Below are positions 34,654 to 47,599 of a DNA stretch of 64,000 nt, one piece after another. The notes beneath the pieces are model-generated. The model did not search any database. It was not told the DNA's origin and was given only the letters and a program-made list of their open reading frames with translations. The position numbers and the translations under genes are program-made. The first letter of the stretch is position 1. Each line of letters starts with the position of its first letter. The DNA is from Annulohypoxylon bovei var. microspora (Eukaryota > Ascomycota > Sordariomycetes > Xylariales > Hypoxylaceae), in contig MU405217.1 of assembly GCA_022836615.1 (NCBI GenBank), forward strand, positions 1 to 64,000, read 5' to 3'.

Positions 34654-37600
34654 ACTTCCCCCGTCTTACGAGGCTAGCGGCCTCTTGTCACTTATTCGCC
34701 AGCCGCCAGACGTACAGTACGCCCTGACGTGATGTGGCGCGAAGTGACGTTACCGCCGCTCTCTGTTGCCTCCTCTTACTTATCTATGTATGTATGTATC
34801 TTCTTCCTCGTGGCGTCCCTTCTTTTCCCTTTTCCCCTGGCTGACTAACTGACCTGACCTATTCGTGGTAGCGGAGGCGGGAATGGGGGCGGCGGTCTTG
34901 GCTCGGCGACGAGGCGGCGCACATGACGAGCTGATATTTCTTTCGGGGTCTGGTGTCGCGAGCTCTGGGTCTGCGACGAAGGGCCGAGACGGGGAGAGGC
35001 GAAGGAAGAGAGAGAGACTGGCGGCTTCTTTGTTATTATCGTTGGCACGGACGGATTCGCGGGGCGTCGTGATTATGTGAGGCGAGGCAAGGCGAGGCGA
35101 GGTTCGACAAGGGCCTAACGGGGTTAGGTGCGTTTAAAGAGCAGCAAAAGCAGGTTGCTAAGGAGAGAGGAGATGGGTGTCGTCCCCCCGAGCTCGTGAT
35201 CACGCTTCGCTGCAGGCCCTGGCTTATGCGTCCCGCTGTTGGTTGGGTTACCTACCGCCCTCCCTACCTGACGGCGAGCGGAACTGCAGCGGGTGCGGTG
35301 CGGCGCGATGCGATGTACCCTACTTACAGGATACAGGATACAGGATGTAGGCAGGCCGGGCACGTGTAGGCAAGGTCGTGCACGAATGTACGGATGTAGC
35401 TCCGAGCTGCGTATAGGAAAGAGAAAAGGGTACGTAAGGCAGGTTACTATGGTAGGTTCGGAAGGGCGAAGGGCCAGCAGCAGGAGGAGGCATGTGCGGT
35501 GCCGTGCATGTGGATTGTCGCTGCACGAAGGAGCGCGTGACGATGACGCTACGTAGGATACTTGTGTACATGCACCATAACATAAATGGGTCGCTAGCCG
35601 AACTCAGAGCTTAAAGCTACTGTGGGGCCGCTCTTTTTTAATCTTCGACATGAATCGTTTAATCGTTCCCTCGCATTTCCGATTTTGGGAATCGGGGACT
35701 TCGAGAGCACTGCCAGCCATCCAATCCCATTCTTTATCGACCGGTTCCCATACCTACCAATGCCGCCTATATTCTGGTCCACGGGCACGTGGTTTAGTTA
35801 TAGGTGATCCGATTCGAAGGCGGTTTAGCGCAGCAATTTATTGGAATTTCAGAGGTAACGGTAGTGGATAGGTAGTACCTATCCACGCCTCTAACCCGGA
35901 GCCACTTAATTATCCCGAATACTCGGTGTTCATGTAAGACCGTTTCTACATAACCCGGTCCGGCATTCACGGAGCTCGATAGTTGGGATAGTAGGATCGA
36001 TACCTACGGACACGTGTATGGACAATCTAAAGTTAGACGGTTTGGTGCTCGAGGTATGAACAAGCGGTTAGCGGATGCAATGTAACGTAGGTATCCAGAT
36101 AAACGAGCGAGCAAATCGAAACTCGCCCTTCTGTTTATTGTCGTGGAATTAGGTTTATATCCGCTGGTCATAGACGAGGATACTACGGAGGTGACGGCTC
36201 CTCGCGACAAAGTATGACCAAGCGTAAGGAACACTATTGTTAAGAGCACTGCCACTTATAGTTACTATATTTTCCATCTTAGACTTAGCATAATACAAAT
36301 ACAATCCGTAGGAATATCAATGAGAAGAGAGTGTTTGACAACCAAAAACTCGGCAGGCAAATGAAGAAATAAAGACCTATCACCAAACCAAAGGCACGGT
36401 CATATCTAGGTATCTGAGATCGACAATACATAAATCGAACCACATTCATACCAAATGAGACAGAGCTGAAAGCGATTGTCTAATTATTTTCTCGAAAAAG
36501 GCCGGCGGGTAAGCACGCAAGGTCTCTATCCTGTGGCTTACTTGATTATCTGCGTCTTGCTTTTTATGCAGTATACTTGATTTGCAATCTTGGCAGCGAT
36601 GGCTTCAAGCATTGTGGTGCTTACGTACGCCAGCTGTCGAAGCGAGTATGAGAAACGCAACCTTCACCCCAGAACTGTCATCATAAAGTTATAATATGAG
36701 GTTTAAGCGAGATACCCAAGGTGCCATCGCATGTTTTGACTAGGAGGAGCTTGACGCCTGTACGAAAGAGATTTGCCTTGCATCGACTATGTACTACCTA
36801 ATTTAAAGGAGGTGAGTATTCTTGACACTTAGGTATAGATTGACAACGGGACGGTAAAGCATTTGAACAATAATTGGTTATTAGAACTATTAACTATGAC
36901 CAAGGCCCATTCCAGTTTTGATATTGTTCAAGTTAGCTCGACTAGACGAAGCGACACATTGCGACCAGATGCTGCGTGTGTAGGCATCCTGTGGGAGGCC
37001 TATTTAGGACGATTGTGAGAGTTTATGTAAATACGATAAAAATAACATCAACTGCCGGACCTAGAAGATGGAAGGCGTAGGGCTATAGTGGAGCCTCGGC
37101 GGTTGTTGAAGATGATGAGCTGTCGAGCACTTGTAATGGATAGAACTTATGCCGGACGAGAGGTTAGGGTGAGCTGAACTGCATATTTCATGAATTATAC
37201 TACCAAGCTTATCCTGCAGCCTTACTGGTGGTTCTAACCGGCCCCCCTGAAGCCGGGGTCCGGCTAATAGGCTATCTCAGGAACGGCTCGCAAGTAAGAC
37301 CTGACAACGGATAACCACACACGTGTCGGAGTAAAAGGGGCACGACCGTTCTTTTGCTTTAACTGGCTCTGGGAGATTGAACGCATGAGGTAGCCCTTCA
37401 GCTAGGTGAGGTGAAGAGGTGGGCTAATGTGTCGGTCGGCGAAATCTGTTCTAGACGCTATATTTCCCATTTCTGATACGACAAGGTTGATCATAATGCA
37501 CGACGTTGCGTTGTGGCTCAATAGCTGCAGTATACCACTAATGTTATGAGTAGAGGCAACCATCTAATATTGCTGCCGGGGATCCCGAGCCTTGTCCTTG

Positions 37601-37667
37601 TCCACAGAGATATTTTAGTAGAGCTGTAATGATCTTGCGATGCCGGGTGCAGATGAAGAAGCGATAA
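34654..37667. other. Intergenic region, no gene seen
   Basis: The first ~900 bp is GC-rich with short purine and GGCGA repeats (about 35080-35102) and probably contains the promoter of the membrane-protein gene. The rest is featureless. No open frame has a recognisable domain. Confidence 0.55.
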
Positions 37668-39095
37668 TCAGTCATCGAAATCATCGTTCACTCCGGCTTC
37701 TTCCTCCTCGTATATCTCGGAATCGTTGTCTTCAGGTTCATCTAACGGTTCCGCTACAGGTTGCTCGTCTCTAGCTGCGGTCTCATACTGATGAATGGTA
37801 TCATCATCTTCCTGCAGGGGGTCATCAGAGGGTTTTTGATCGTCAATAAATCCAACGTGCTTCGTAGTTGGCGCTGGTGATTTGATTTGTTGTTCCAGTA
37901 CGTCGCCATTCCATGGTTTACATTCCTTCACTAATTCGCCACACCGAAGACACGCCCACCCTTCCCCTTCTTCGCGTTCCAATCTTGTCGCAAGACATAC
38001 GAAACAATATATGCAGCCGCATGGGATTGTCTCATATGGATTTGTGATATCTGTCTGTGCCGATCCCACAACTCCGCTCGAGGCAGCAGCAGCTAGGACT
38101 TCGTTCTCCGAGACAGCAGAATTTTGGTCCTGGTAGCAAATAGCACACGTTCGCTCTGGCAGGAATGCGTAATCGCCTTGCTTGTCGCTATCGCCACCCT
38201 CCGTACCGACGTTGATGATCTCCTTTGTCTTCCTCCAAGTGCGACTGAGCCATCTACGCCATCTGTTAATACCTACCAAAGGTAACACAAAGAGTAAGAA
38301 CTCGGTGAATGCGTGCCACACTAGCTGTCGATTGAGGTACTCGAAAGAAACCTCTCGAGTGACTTGACTGGTGGGTGGGGCAAGGCGCATTCTTAAGACT
38401 CTATCCAATATCGTCCGGTATCTACCATGTAGTAGAAAGGCAAGAAAAGAAGCAAATGCTGCTATAGAATGTAGTGTGGTGATCTTGGATGTGACTTTTG
38501 AAAGTCGTTGTACCATTGGTGAGGGTTGATCGTATCCATTATCCCGATCTAGAAGCCAATTCTCCCATTTGGTCCAACCGTATTTACCCCCCACGGTTAT
38601 AAGGCCGTAGAGGCTCTTTTGCCACCTCGTGGGGGGTGCAAGGATGGGTCCATCACGTCTTGCATCGGAATACTTGAGGTTCTGCAGAGCAGCACCATAT
38701 GTCGCGTCATGATCCCACACCGTAAGTTTGAAGAGCACGGTACGAAGTGCAAGCAGAATCTCGGCCGACCAGTCATCTTTTATATTTCCTCCAAAGTATT
38801 TAAATGCTTCGCCGACTTGATCCTTCAATTGACCTACGAGGTCTTCATCTAATAGCTCGGCATCGACTTGACCGACTCGAAAGGCTGGCCTCGTGCCCTC
38901 GCGTGACGAGATTACTTCCCATGCTGATAGAGACGTAGCACCAAAACGATTCAATGGATATGGCAACCGCGTTACTTCAGACCAAGCTCGCGATGCTTGG
39001 TGAGTAGCAACGATTCGAGTTTGAGCATCTCGTTCACGTGCCAATCGACGCGCGGCTAACCGCTGCTGGGCCTGGGCGAAATTTGTTGAGCTCAT
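37668..39095 (-). CDS. PEX2: Peroxisome biogenesis factor 2 (RING peroxin)
   Basis: PEX2 forms, with PEX10 and PEX12, the peroxisomal-membrane ubiquitin ligase that modifies the import receptor PEX5 so it can be recycled. The gene is a single exon of 475 residues. The Pex2/Pex12 N-terminal domain covers about 40-290, with family features such as a WEVISSREGTRPAFRVGQ-like beginning, AEILLALRTVLFKLTVWD and membrane-embedded helices around 205-225 and 258-278. The RING follows: C317, C320, C359, C361, C364, C367, C382 and C385 (CAIC, then CGCIYCFVC, then CLRC). C361 stands where many RINGs have His. The tail after about 430 is acidic. It starts at the first ATG, MSSTNFAQAQQRLAARRLAR. The assignment is strong from the whole-length pattern. 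Confidence 0.9.
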   Translation of the reverse strand: MSSTNFAQAQQRLAARRLARERDAQTRIVATHQASRAWSEVTRLPYPLNRFGATSLSAWEVISSREGTRPAFRVGQVDAELLDEDLVGQLKDQVGEAFKYFGGNIKDDWSAEILLALRTVLFKLTVWDHDATYGAALQNLKYSDARRDGPILAPPTRWQKSLYGLITVGGKYGWTKWENWLLDRDNGYDQPSPMVQRLSKVTSKITTLHSIAAFASFLAFLLHGRYRTILDRVLRMRLAPPTSQVTREVSFEYLNRQLVWHAFTEFLLFVLPLVGINRWRRWLSRTWRKTKEIINVGTEGGDSDKQGDYAFLPERTCAICYQDQNSAVSENEVLAAAASSGVVGSAQTDITNPYETIPCGCIYCFVCLATRLEREEGEGWACLRCGELVKECKPWNGDVLEQQIKSPAPTTKHVGFIDDQKPSDDPLQEDDDTIHQYETAARDEQPVAEPLDEPEDNDSEIYEEEEAGVNDDFDD

Positions 39096-41094
39096 CTGAG
39101 CAGCCGCATGATAGGACGATCAAGCTTCTTTTCGGCAGCCTCGTCATTCGTTAGCATAGCTTCTCAATAGCTCGTGTAGCTATGCGTAGCTTGATGGTTG
39201 AGATGGTTGAGATGGTTGAGCTTCGTGGGTTGGTATGTGTAACGTTTAATGAGGCTTAGAAATGGCGGAAGTTTGACTAAATTTACTAAAATGGACTTAA
39301 GCTCAGACGGAATGATCTGGGGAAGACAGGTGCGCAGTGACGTTGTGGGTACCTACTGGGTACCTAGGTAACTTATTTAGCGTTTAGCGCAAGAAAAACA
39401 TTCGGGGTACGCCGAGGTTAATGATACGTGATACTCTGATTGGATCTTATCCATTTATTCCATTGAAACTAGTTTGTACACAGCCTCGGTAGTACGAGCT
39501 TTTAATATTATACTTGACTTATATAATCATGCATAAAGCATGCACTGTGTATATGCGCTTAATATAGGAGAGAATAGTGTCTACACAGCGATATTCTGAG
39601 CTCTTCGCACGGAGTCCATTTAGTACCTAGTAGTATTTACAACACTTTTAGCATCGTTACCGTTACCATTGACGCGATCGCATTGATATACCTATCCAAA
39701 AAGACAAAGCGTTAAAAATGCCCGGAAGAAACAAAAACTTGGAAACAATATCGGCCATGTAATATCACCATATCATCTTGCTACCTAACCTGCTAACTGC
39801 TGTATGTCATATGTCTAACAACGGTCTAATAATTAATGGAATAATCAATCCGTCTTATTAATTGTGGCTTGGTGCTTTTACATTTTGGAGTCCTCACTCG
39901 CCATAAGCTCGACCGCTTAATGGTGACAACTTGAAGCCATCATGAGATTTGACCTCTAACAGAAGTAATCATCTCTATGCAGTGTAACTAAAAAACAGGA
40001 CTAGCTACCTAAGTAGATTGAAAATTAAGGCCGATGGCTGCTTACTTGTTTGCGACTGGCTGATGTTTCCACGAATAGGTACGTATGTATGTAGGACCTA
40101 GGGATGTATTATTATTGAAGGAATTATATAGAGTACGATCTCAAAATTACGGATCTCTCCTATGCCGGAATAGTAAATACTAGATCAGATGCACATAACC
40201 TCAACTCCCGAAGTCGAATCCACGGGATAGGTACCTAGCCTTGTCTGTTACTATTATTGGATGCTTCTAGGGTGTATGCTTGATCTAGATATCGGAGGCT
40301 CAAGTCACGATCGAATTCTATGTTATGATTGACTTTCACGTTGATACCAATGCAAATCTCCCCTATTTGGCATCAAGTCAAGTCTATCATTTCCCATTCA
40401 GATTAAGACGTTCATTAGCAAAACACCAGACAAGTCCTAAAAAAAGCCACAATGTAACCAACTGTGGACATTCAAGCCATTTTTGAGGTTTATACTCTTG
40501 TTTAATTCAAATGAGATGTTACCAGTCCATTGTTGAAGAGTCGATCATGGCTATGCATTGTAACAACGCGACGGTTGGACCACATGCAGACCGCCCCCCA
40601 TTTCGCACTAAAAGCGGCTTACCGGGGAGATGACTGGACGCGGAGGTATGGTGGAGGCACAGCACCACGACGTTATCGGACATATCAATATTGTTTTTCC
40701 CTCCATCCCGTGCTACTCGCCCCACTAGGGCTGACGGCGAAGTACATCCACCGCTGACACCAGTCTAAAGGGGGCCATGGGCCTTGTCGTCGGGTCCTGG
40801 TAGACACGTCGTACCCTTGTACATGGCTACTTAGAGGCCTGAGGACCCATTTAACACCCCTGGAACCCTGCTCTTTGATGGGCATTTGTCAGAACTAAAT
40901 GTGAAGCATCTGAGCTCATATATGAGAAGTCGCTCATCAGCCTTACAGTTCGTCGACCGCACTTATGGTGTAAACATAACCCTCTCGACGGGCACGAACG
41001 GAAGTTCGGTGCGTTCAACTACATACAGCGGCAAAATCCCGGCGATCGCTGTGTAAAGTCAGCATATCCCGCTTCATATCAGACGATCTAGGTG
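39096..41094. other. Intergenic region between PEX2 and the Zn2Cys6 gene
   Basis: The two flanking genes diverge from here, so it contains both promoters. Three tandem copies of GATGGTTGA lie at about 39193-39219, about 100 bp upstream of the PEX2 ATG, and a GGGTACCTAGGTAAC palindrome near 39357. No gene is supported. Confidence 0.55.
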
Positions 41095-43096
41095 ATGGGC
41101 ATGAGTCGAGATAGTGAGCATACGGCAGGCAGCCTTAGCCGCCAGGGTTCTGCCGCCTCATCGCCCGACGGCTCGGAGCCAAAAGCCGCCAATCGGTCGA
41201 AGGCGAATATACGAGTATCGTTGGCGTGCGTCCAATGTCGGAGCAAGCACGTCAAATGTGACGCCACACTGCCGGCCTGTAACCGGTGTCAACAAGAGGA
41301 CAAGCCGTGTTTTTACGCCAAATCGAGACGAGGCATTCGCGATCCCAAGAAGAGAAGTCTGATATCAGATAAGCCGCCAACATCTTCAACCGGATCACTT
41401 TTGCCCACCTCCAATTTCTCTTCCGGCCCTCCGTCCGTCCAGTCTCTTTCTCTTCATGACTTACCGAGCGGGTGGTCCGTCAATTCGGCACCCTCTACGG
41501 CAACATCTAAAAGCGAAAAGGAATTATTAGTCGACCTATTCTACAATTACTTTCATCCAAGTCACCCTTGTCTTCCGCCTAAAAGGTTTTTTTATAATCA
41601 TGTCGAAGCAGAGCCCGACTCCTACCACTTTCTGCTAACAGTTCTCAATTTTTGTGGATCTCTATACACAGATCAAATACCATCAGATGATCTGAGAGAG
41701 GCGGCATACTCTGCCGCATGTGCTTCGTTGCCCTTTACTGTACAATCAGTACAGGGGCTTCTCATACTGAGCATTGCGGCTTTCGGAGAAATGAAATTTG
41801 AACACCATACCGGTTGGGCCAACCGCGCGGCTACAATAGCGGTGGAGCTCGGGATGAATCAGAAGGTGTTTGCTGATAGGATATCTGATTCTGTGCTCGC
41901 GGAAAGCTATCGGAGAACATGGTGGTGCTTGACCTTCCAAGACTCCACGCGGCATCTAGGCGATGTAGGACCTACTCTATCCATCGCAGACGTAGAGTCC
42001 GATGTAGACCTACCCTGTGAAGAGTGGGAATACGAATCAGGGGTAAGTACTTTCCTATTCTTGTCGTCGGGCCTCCACATAGCTGGAACCTAACCCCCCC
42101 GCGCAACATAATTCTCGTATCGGTGATTTCCTCCTTAATACGGGTTCTAATATATGACAAAGATTATACCCCAACCTATTTCTCAGTCGCAATACGAAAC
42201 GCAGGTCAACCTCGGGCAATCCGACTTTTCCTCGATGGCCTATCTCATCGACATCTGCAAGATCCAGACCGATCTGGTATTGCCGTATCACGAAGCTCCG
42301 GAGAATAAAAAGGCAGAGATATTTGAGCGGGCGGACTCTCGAATCTGCGACTGGCTACGACGGGTTCCAAAATGGAAGATGAATTTAGTTGACCCGGATG
42401 GTGTAGTCGACATAGTGCTTTATCACGGCATGTCCATTGCGCATGTGTGAGTTTAGGATAACGCTATAAATCGTGGCGAACATTGATTGACATCTTATGC
42501 TACATAGTAACCGACTTCGACTTCGACAATCCGCGCCTAGGAGCGGCCTAAACATTCGGGAATACTTTCCTTTAGGGCCAGCGAAGGGTCCCGATCGTAA
42601 GGGGCAATTGGTAAAGGGCTTTGGCTGGAACTCTCATCCAATCGATATTCAGGCGGCCAATGGCTACTGTGACCTGTTTAGACATCCATTTCCTACCAGA
42701 ACTTTACGTGCGGTATTCGCGACTGGCACGCTCCGAGTAATTCTAGCCTATCTAGATGCATGCGTATTCCTTGGGCTAGATTCGCCCGTCTTCCGAGAAC
42801 GTATAAACAGGCTTGCACAAATCCTTACGGTGCACGGAGAGACGTGGCCCCTTTCTCGAAAGATCGCGGAAGACGTCAAGGCCGTTGCGAAAGAATACCT
42901 CACGCCACGAATTAGCCAGAGTTGGCGGCCAGGCATATCGGAATCCGAGGCATGGGCTGCTGTCACCAGCTTACACGAGACGCCAAACCTCGCTCCCGGT
43001 TTTGGCTTCGAGCCGTACCAACAGGTTTACCAGGTCGAAGGCTGGTCCATGAATGACACCTGGTCTGCCAACCTTACGGATATATACCAAGCATGA
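41095..43096 (+). CDS. Zn2Cys6 binuclear-cluster transcription factor, 598 aa
   Basis: This is a fungal-specific DNA-binding regulator. Three exons, 41095-42042, 42187-42446 and 42508-43096, join in frame (introns 144 and 61 nt). The zinc cluster is complete: C45-x2-C48-x6-C55-x6-C62-x2-C65-x6-C72, followed by a basic linker (KSRRGIRDPKKRS) and a Ser/Pro-rich stretch. From about 140 onward comes the fungal-specific middle homology region (ELLVDLFYNYFHPSHPCLPP, then SYRRTWWCLTFQDS). Start choice: the frame is open to a GTG at 41092, but the first ATG is at 41095. The target genes are unknown. The neighbours (PEX2, importin) do not suggest a cluster-specific role, and regulation of PEX2 is not implied. 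Confidence 0.9.
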
Positions 43097-43469
43097 ACAT
43101 GAACGACACTAGATACCTATGCTCCTGGACTAAGCATACATGATGAGGTGGGATATGATTGGGTTTGTTCCTATTACATGGAACCGGTGCCCGGGAATTT
43201 GCTGGCGGCAAAGCAATGAAGGAAGGGGACTACGGCAATGACAAAGACACGAGTTCAGCCCAATCCAGGCGTTCTATGTCGGGCTGGAACTAAGATACCT
43301 ACCTACATTGGGTGACTTTTAAGGAATCAGGGGAAAAGCAACGGGGACGGAGCAAGAGATGCAGACCTTTAACGAATTTCCCAGTACCTATACCAACCAA
43401 TATTCCTACAGATGTAATAAACATTAACTGTCACCAATTCTACCATCTATCATCTATCATCTACCACTA

Positions 43470-43821
43470 CCGCCTATTTTCGAATCTTTGCAAAGTTGGC
43501 AGACCCATATTTAAATGGCTTTAACCATTTTAAGCCAATAGAATCTGGGGTTCATTCAACAACACCTGATTGAAATGTCCCCACAATAAAAAATTTCAAT
43601 CCTGCCAAGACACACTAATTAATAACCGTTTAAAGATAAGCTATCAGTTCCTTACTAATTGCTTACTAATCCCCTTATCATTTCTTATCGGATTTCTTTT
43701 GATATTGGAACCAGTAAAGCCTCACGTTTAAGCTAACTACAAGTAGTAAAGCGCACCACAAAGGGTTTAATGCCTTTTAAAAGCGGGCCTGCCAACTTTG
43801 CAAAGATTCAAAAATAGGCGG
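43470..43821. mobile_element. Miniature inverted-repeat element with TA target duplication, 352 bp
   Basis: The left end (43470-43506) and the reverse complement of the right end (43785-43821) match at 35 of 37 bases, starting CCGCCTATTTT and including GAATCTTTGCAAAGTTGGCAG. Weaker similarity extends inward. Both ends are flanked by TA (43468-43469 and 43822-43823), the duplication made by Tc1/mariner-type transposases. The interior is AT-rich and has no coding capacity, so it would need a transposase in trans. The superfamily call rests only on the TA duplication. Confidence 0.75.
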
Positions 43822-43991
43822 TATTCGAAAGAACCTTTGGAGTGCCATGTGTCTATTTTTGTAAAAGTGGATATTTCTCTGGAAATTATTGCTATGCGCC
43901 TAGGTAAAATTATTGACAAGGAAAACCTGGCGATTTCTAAAAATTCCTTAAGTGATCTCGATTCCCCATATGGCAGATACCTAATTGTTTA

Positions 43992-44114
43992 GGTAATCAA
44001 ATTGTAGTGGTCAATTTTGTACATACAGTAACGTACTATTGACCAGCTGAAGATCTTATTGGTCACCTAATAGCTCCCGAATATTTGACCAATCAAACAA
44101 TTTATTTGCTCACC
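43992..44114. mobile_element. Possible small inverted-repeat element (Harbinger/Tourist-like), 123 bp
   Basis: The ends GGTAATCAAATTG and GGTGAGCAAATAAATTG (the latter reverse-complemented) are imperfect inverted repeats, and TTA lies on each side (43989-43991 and 44115-44117). Two internal hairpins are exact: TGGTCAAT/ATTGACCA (44008-44015 with 44038-44045) and ATTGGTCA/TGACCAAT (44058-44065 with 44086-44093). A 3-bp TTA duplication is what PIF/Harbinger elements leave. The small size and imperfect ends make this tentative. Confidence 0.45.
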
Positions 44115-44384
44115 TTAAAGTTGAGGTATGTACTGGTTTTGTAGGTACCCGGCATTTGCCGTCGACGTATTACGGGGAGCTAAAACCTACTTCTGGAACC
44201 TTAAAAAAAAATCCCCCACTAAATTGTTTATCTCATCCCACTTCCAACATTTCATCATCGTACATCCCACTTCTAGTTAACGTCTTAACCAACCCTGCCA
44301 CGTTAATTATTATATACAAGACACGCTGTACATTTGATCCGTTACGCGTCACACGCGATACACATCGCGGATACGATCACCGAG

Positions 44385-47300
44385 ATGGATTTTGCCATCG
44401 AGGTTCCTGGTGCCGCGACACCATTTTCTATCGATGAGCTCTATCGAACCCTCGAAGCTGCCCAATCGTATAACAACAATCAACGTCAAGCAGCTACTCA
44501 ACAACTCTCTACTTGGGGAAAAGAACCAGCTTATTACCCATCATTACAGGTAAGCCGCATTAATTTTACCTTCTTTGAGTCAAACCTACTACCTAACCGT
44601 AGCACTAATGCCATCCTCTTTGACAGACAATATTCCTGAACAGGAATATTTCTACACAAGTTCGACTTCTTGCCATTATTCAGCTCAAGAATGGCATCGA
44701 TCGATATTGGCGGCTTCATAAAGTTCATGATTCAATTCCACAGGATGCACGACAGGCAGTGAGAGAAAGACTGTTTCAAGGAACTGTCGGTGAGAGCGAT
44801 AAACAACTTGCCCAGCTTAACGCTCTCGTCACCGCCAAGATAGTCCGTATCGATTTCCCGAACGTATGGTCGACTCCCCTTACCGATCTCACCCAACTCC
44901 TGAGAAATGCAAAGAACGGCAATCAAGCTGAACTACGTGGCGCGTTAATGATCCTTCTTCGCATAGTAAAGGAGTTGGGAACAGCTCGTCTACGCAAGTC
45001 ACAGTCAACACTTCAATCAATCACACCAGAGATCGTATATATTCTCCGTGAAATATACAACACGAAGTTCGAGGCCTGCACATCGTTTCTCGTAAATGGA
45101 CATGGAGGCGAGAAGAATGAAGAGGCCTTGTTGGCTATGGAGATTAGTCTGTATGCTCTCAAGGCTCTCCGTCGACTATTGATAGTTGGCTATGAGTTCC
45201 CACATAACGACAAAACTGTCCAAGAATTCTGGGATGAGACGCAGAAACAGTTTGCGGTAGTTTTCGATATTGTCAATGGTGATCATTCAAAGATTGCCTT
45301 TTACATCGACAGTATAGAGAAGATATCTATACAATACACAAAGCTCCACATCGAGATGGCCGAACAGCATCCTGGCAGCTTTGTTTTGCTCCCAAATTCT
45401 CTAAACTTAGTTCTTTCCTACTGGAATCTCACAGCTAGGGTTGCAAAAATATTCAATGAGTCGGATGGAATACGCCAAGACTCATCCACCCAAGGCAAGG
45501 CTAAAGCTGAAGGGCCTATCTTAGAGAAGCTTGCATTGAAGGGATTACTCCTACTTAGAGCATGCGTGCAAATGGTTCACCGCCCAAAGCATACGATTCT
45601 CTATCGTTCTAAGGCCACGATAGAAGAAGAACAGCAGGCTATACAGCGCATCAAGGTTGATCTTCTAAAGGATGACTTAATTGTCGAGGTTGCTAATGTT
45701 ATTATCACCCGATTCTTACTCTTCCGTCAGGCGGACTTAGATGTGTGGGAGGAAGACCCACAGGAATGGGAGCAACGGGAAGAGACGGAAGGCAATGCCT
45801 ACCAATGGGAAGTTCGACCCTGTGCGGAGAAGCTGTTCCTCGACCTTCTAACTCACTACAAGGGACTCTTAATACAACGTCTCTTAACTTATTTTACGAC
45901 ACTGGAGGACCCCCATACGGCCCTGGTGACTAGAGAGGCAGTTTATACTGCCATGGGCTTAGCAGCCAATCTAGTCTATCAAGAGGTTGAGTTCGAAACC
46001 CTTCTTAAAACCATCATAGTGGCTGATGCTCAAAGAGCCGAACCCATGTGTCAAATCCTGAGGCGCAGAATTGCTATCCTACTAAGTCAGTGGGTTCCTA
46101 TTAAGGCGAGCACAGAAACCCGCCCGCTCATTTACCAAATATTTCGACATTTCTTGAATCCCAACGACCAATACAATGATATTGTCGTCCGTATAACTAC
46201 GGCAAGGCACTTCAAGGTTGTCTGTGATGAAATCGGCTTTGATGGGGAAATCTTCTCCCCATATGCCTCTGACGTCCTAACACAACTGATCAATCTGTTA
46301 GGAGAGGTAGAAGTTGACGAGGCTAAGTTGGCCATACTTGAGTCAACACGAACTGTCATTCTCCGCATGGAGACACACGTGTCCCCTTTTGGTAAAATGA
46401 TAATGGATGCAATGTCTACTATCTGGGCATCGCCGGCTGGTGATCTAGGTTTCATGATGAAACAATCAGTTCTAGCTATCCTACAGACACTAGTCATGTC
46501 AACGAAGACAGAATCGCAGCAGTATCATCCGATGATACTTCCCTTGATCGTTGATGCAACTCAAGAGGGCACAGAGTTGTATCTGTATCTGATCGAAGAA
46601 GCCCTAGAATTGTGGTCTAATGTTCTACACCAGTCACAACCTTCCATGTCCCCGGGGCTTCTCGATCTTATTCCGATGGCAATTAAGCTACTCACAATGC
46701 AAAACGAACACGCATCTACTCTCGTGAGCATTCTAGGTTGTTATGTTACCCTCACACCCTCAACAATCCTTAGAGAAGAGTATCTAGGACCCACTATAGC
46801 TGCTCTAACGATGTGGCTCGACTCGAAAAGTCGCGAGCATGCCAATCTCGCTGTAAAGTATTTTGAGGCACTTATACGTTTTTCTCACCAAGCTGGCAGT
46901 ACTGCTGGACTGCAAGTGTTTGTTCAAGGCATGATGAGCACAGGCGCCCTTACCAAAATTTTTGAGGGAATTCGTGACGCTTTTGACGCGAACTTGACAT
47001 CGGGACCCAATAAGAAGCAGTCTCGCGTGTCGGGTATTACTATGGTCGATTATTTCACAATCATGTCACGAATCGCTGTCCTCGAACCAGCATTGTTCAT
47101 TGAGATGCTTGCCTCATTTGGTCCTTTAGATCAGGTTTGGGGTTACTTCAGCACAGAATGGTTTCTTGCATTTGACTACATGGCGGATCTCAACCAGCAG
47201 AAACTAAATCTTCTAGCCCTTACGCGTCTTCTCGAGATCGATCCACATATACTGATGGAGATTATTCCGAAAAAGTTGCAAGACTACATGTCGATGTGGA

Positions 47301-47599
47301 CAAGTGTGCTAGTCCAGATTTTGGACGATGAGCCTCCCAACCGCAGAATCGATGCTCTGGTTCTCACCAGCGAACCTGAATCCACTGAATGGGACACGCC
47401 CAAAGACGAAATAGAACGGGCCTTATTTGCATCCGATCCTGTCAAACGAGTGCATAGTCTTGATTTCGTGCAGGAGAGTCTACAGAACCTTGTCAACAGA
47501 ATTGGAATGCAAAATTTCAACGACTGGTCCTCCAATGTTGACAAAGAAGTTATAGAGCAATTTTCGCGCGTATGCCAGCTTCCTCCTGCCGAGAGCTAG
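44385..47599 (+). CDS. KAP120: Importin-beta family karyopherin Kap120 / importin-11
   Basis: This nuclear transport receptor of the importin-beta superfamily binds Ran-GTP and carries cargo through nuclear pores; yeast Kap120 imports ribosome-biogenesis and other factors. Two exons, 44385-44549 and 44627-47599, flank a 77-nt intron and give 1045 residues, near the ~1000 usual for Kap120/IPO11. The importin-beta N-terminal domain begins at about residue 15: FSIDELYRTLEAAQSYNN, QRQAATQQLSTW, then VRLLAIIQLKNGIDRYWR, which is the classic Ran-binding pattern split by the intron. The rest is helical HEAT-type repeats to the end (WVPIKASTETRPLIYQIF and others). The large second exon is open past the splice site only from a GTG, so the true start is the ATG in exon 1. 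KAP120 versus another importin is judged from length and sequence flavour. Confidence 0.87.

Larger units (their letters stand above)
43097..44384. other. Intergenic region with two inverted-repeat elements, upstream of KAP120
   Basis: It contains no gene. It holds two probable miniature transposable elements (43470-43821 and 43992-44114), so the KAP120 promoter is confined to about the last 270 bp or includes element DNA. Confidence 0.6.

Noticed and set aside
34265..34732. 155-codon plus-strand frame opposite exon 1 of the membrane protein
   Set aside because: Its Ser run is the antisense of the Asp/Glu run; the minus-strand exon continues in frame into membrane helices after splicing.
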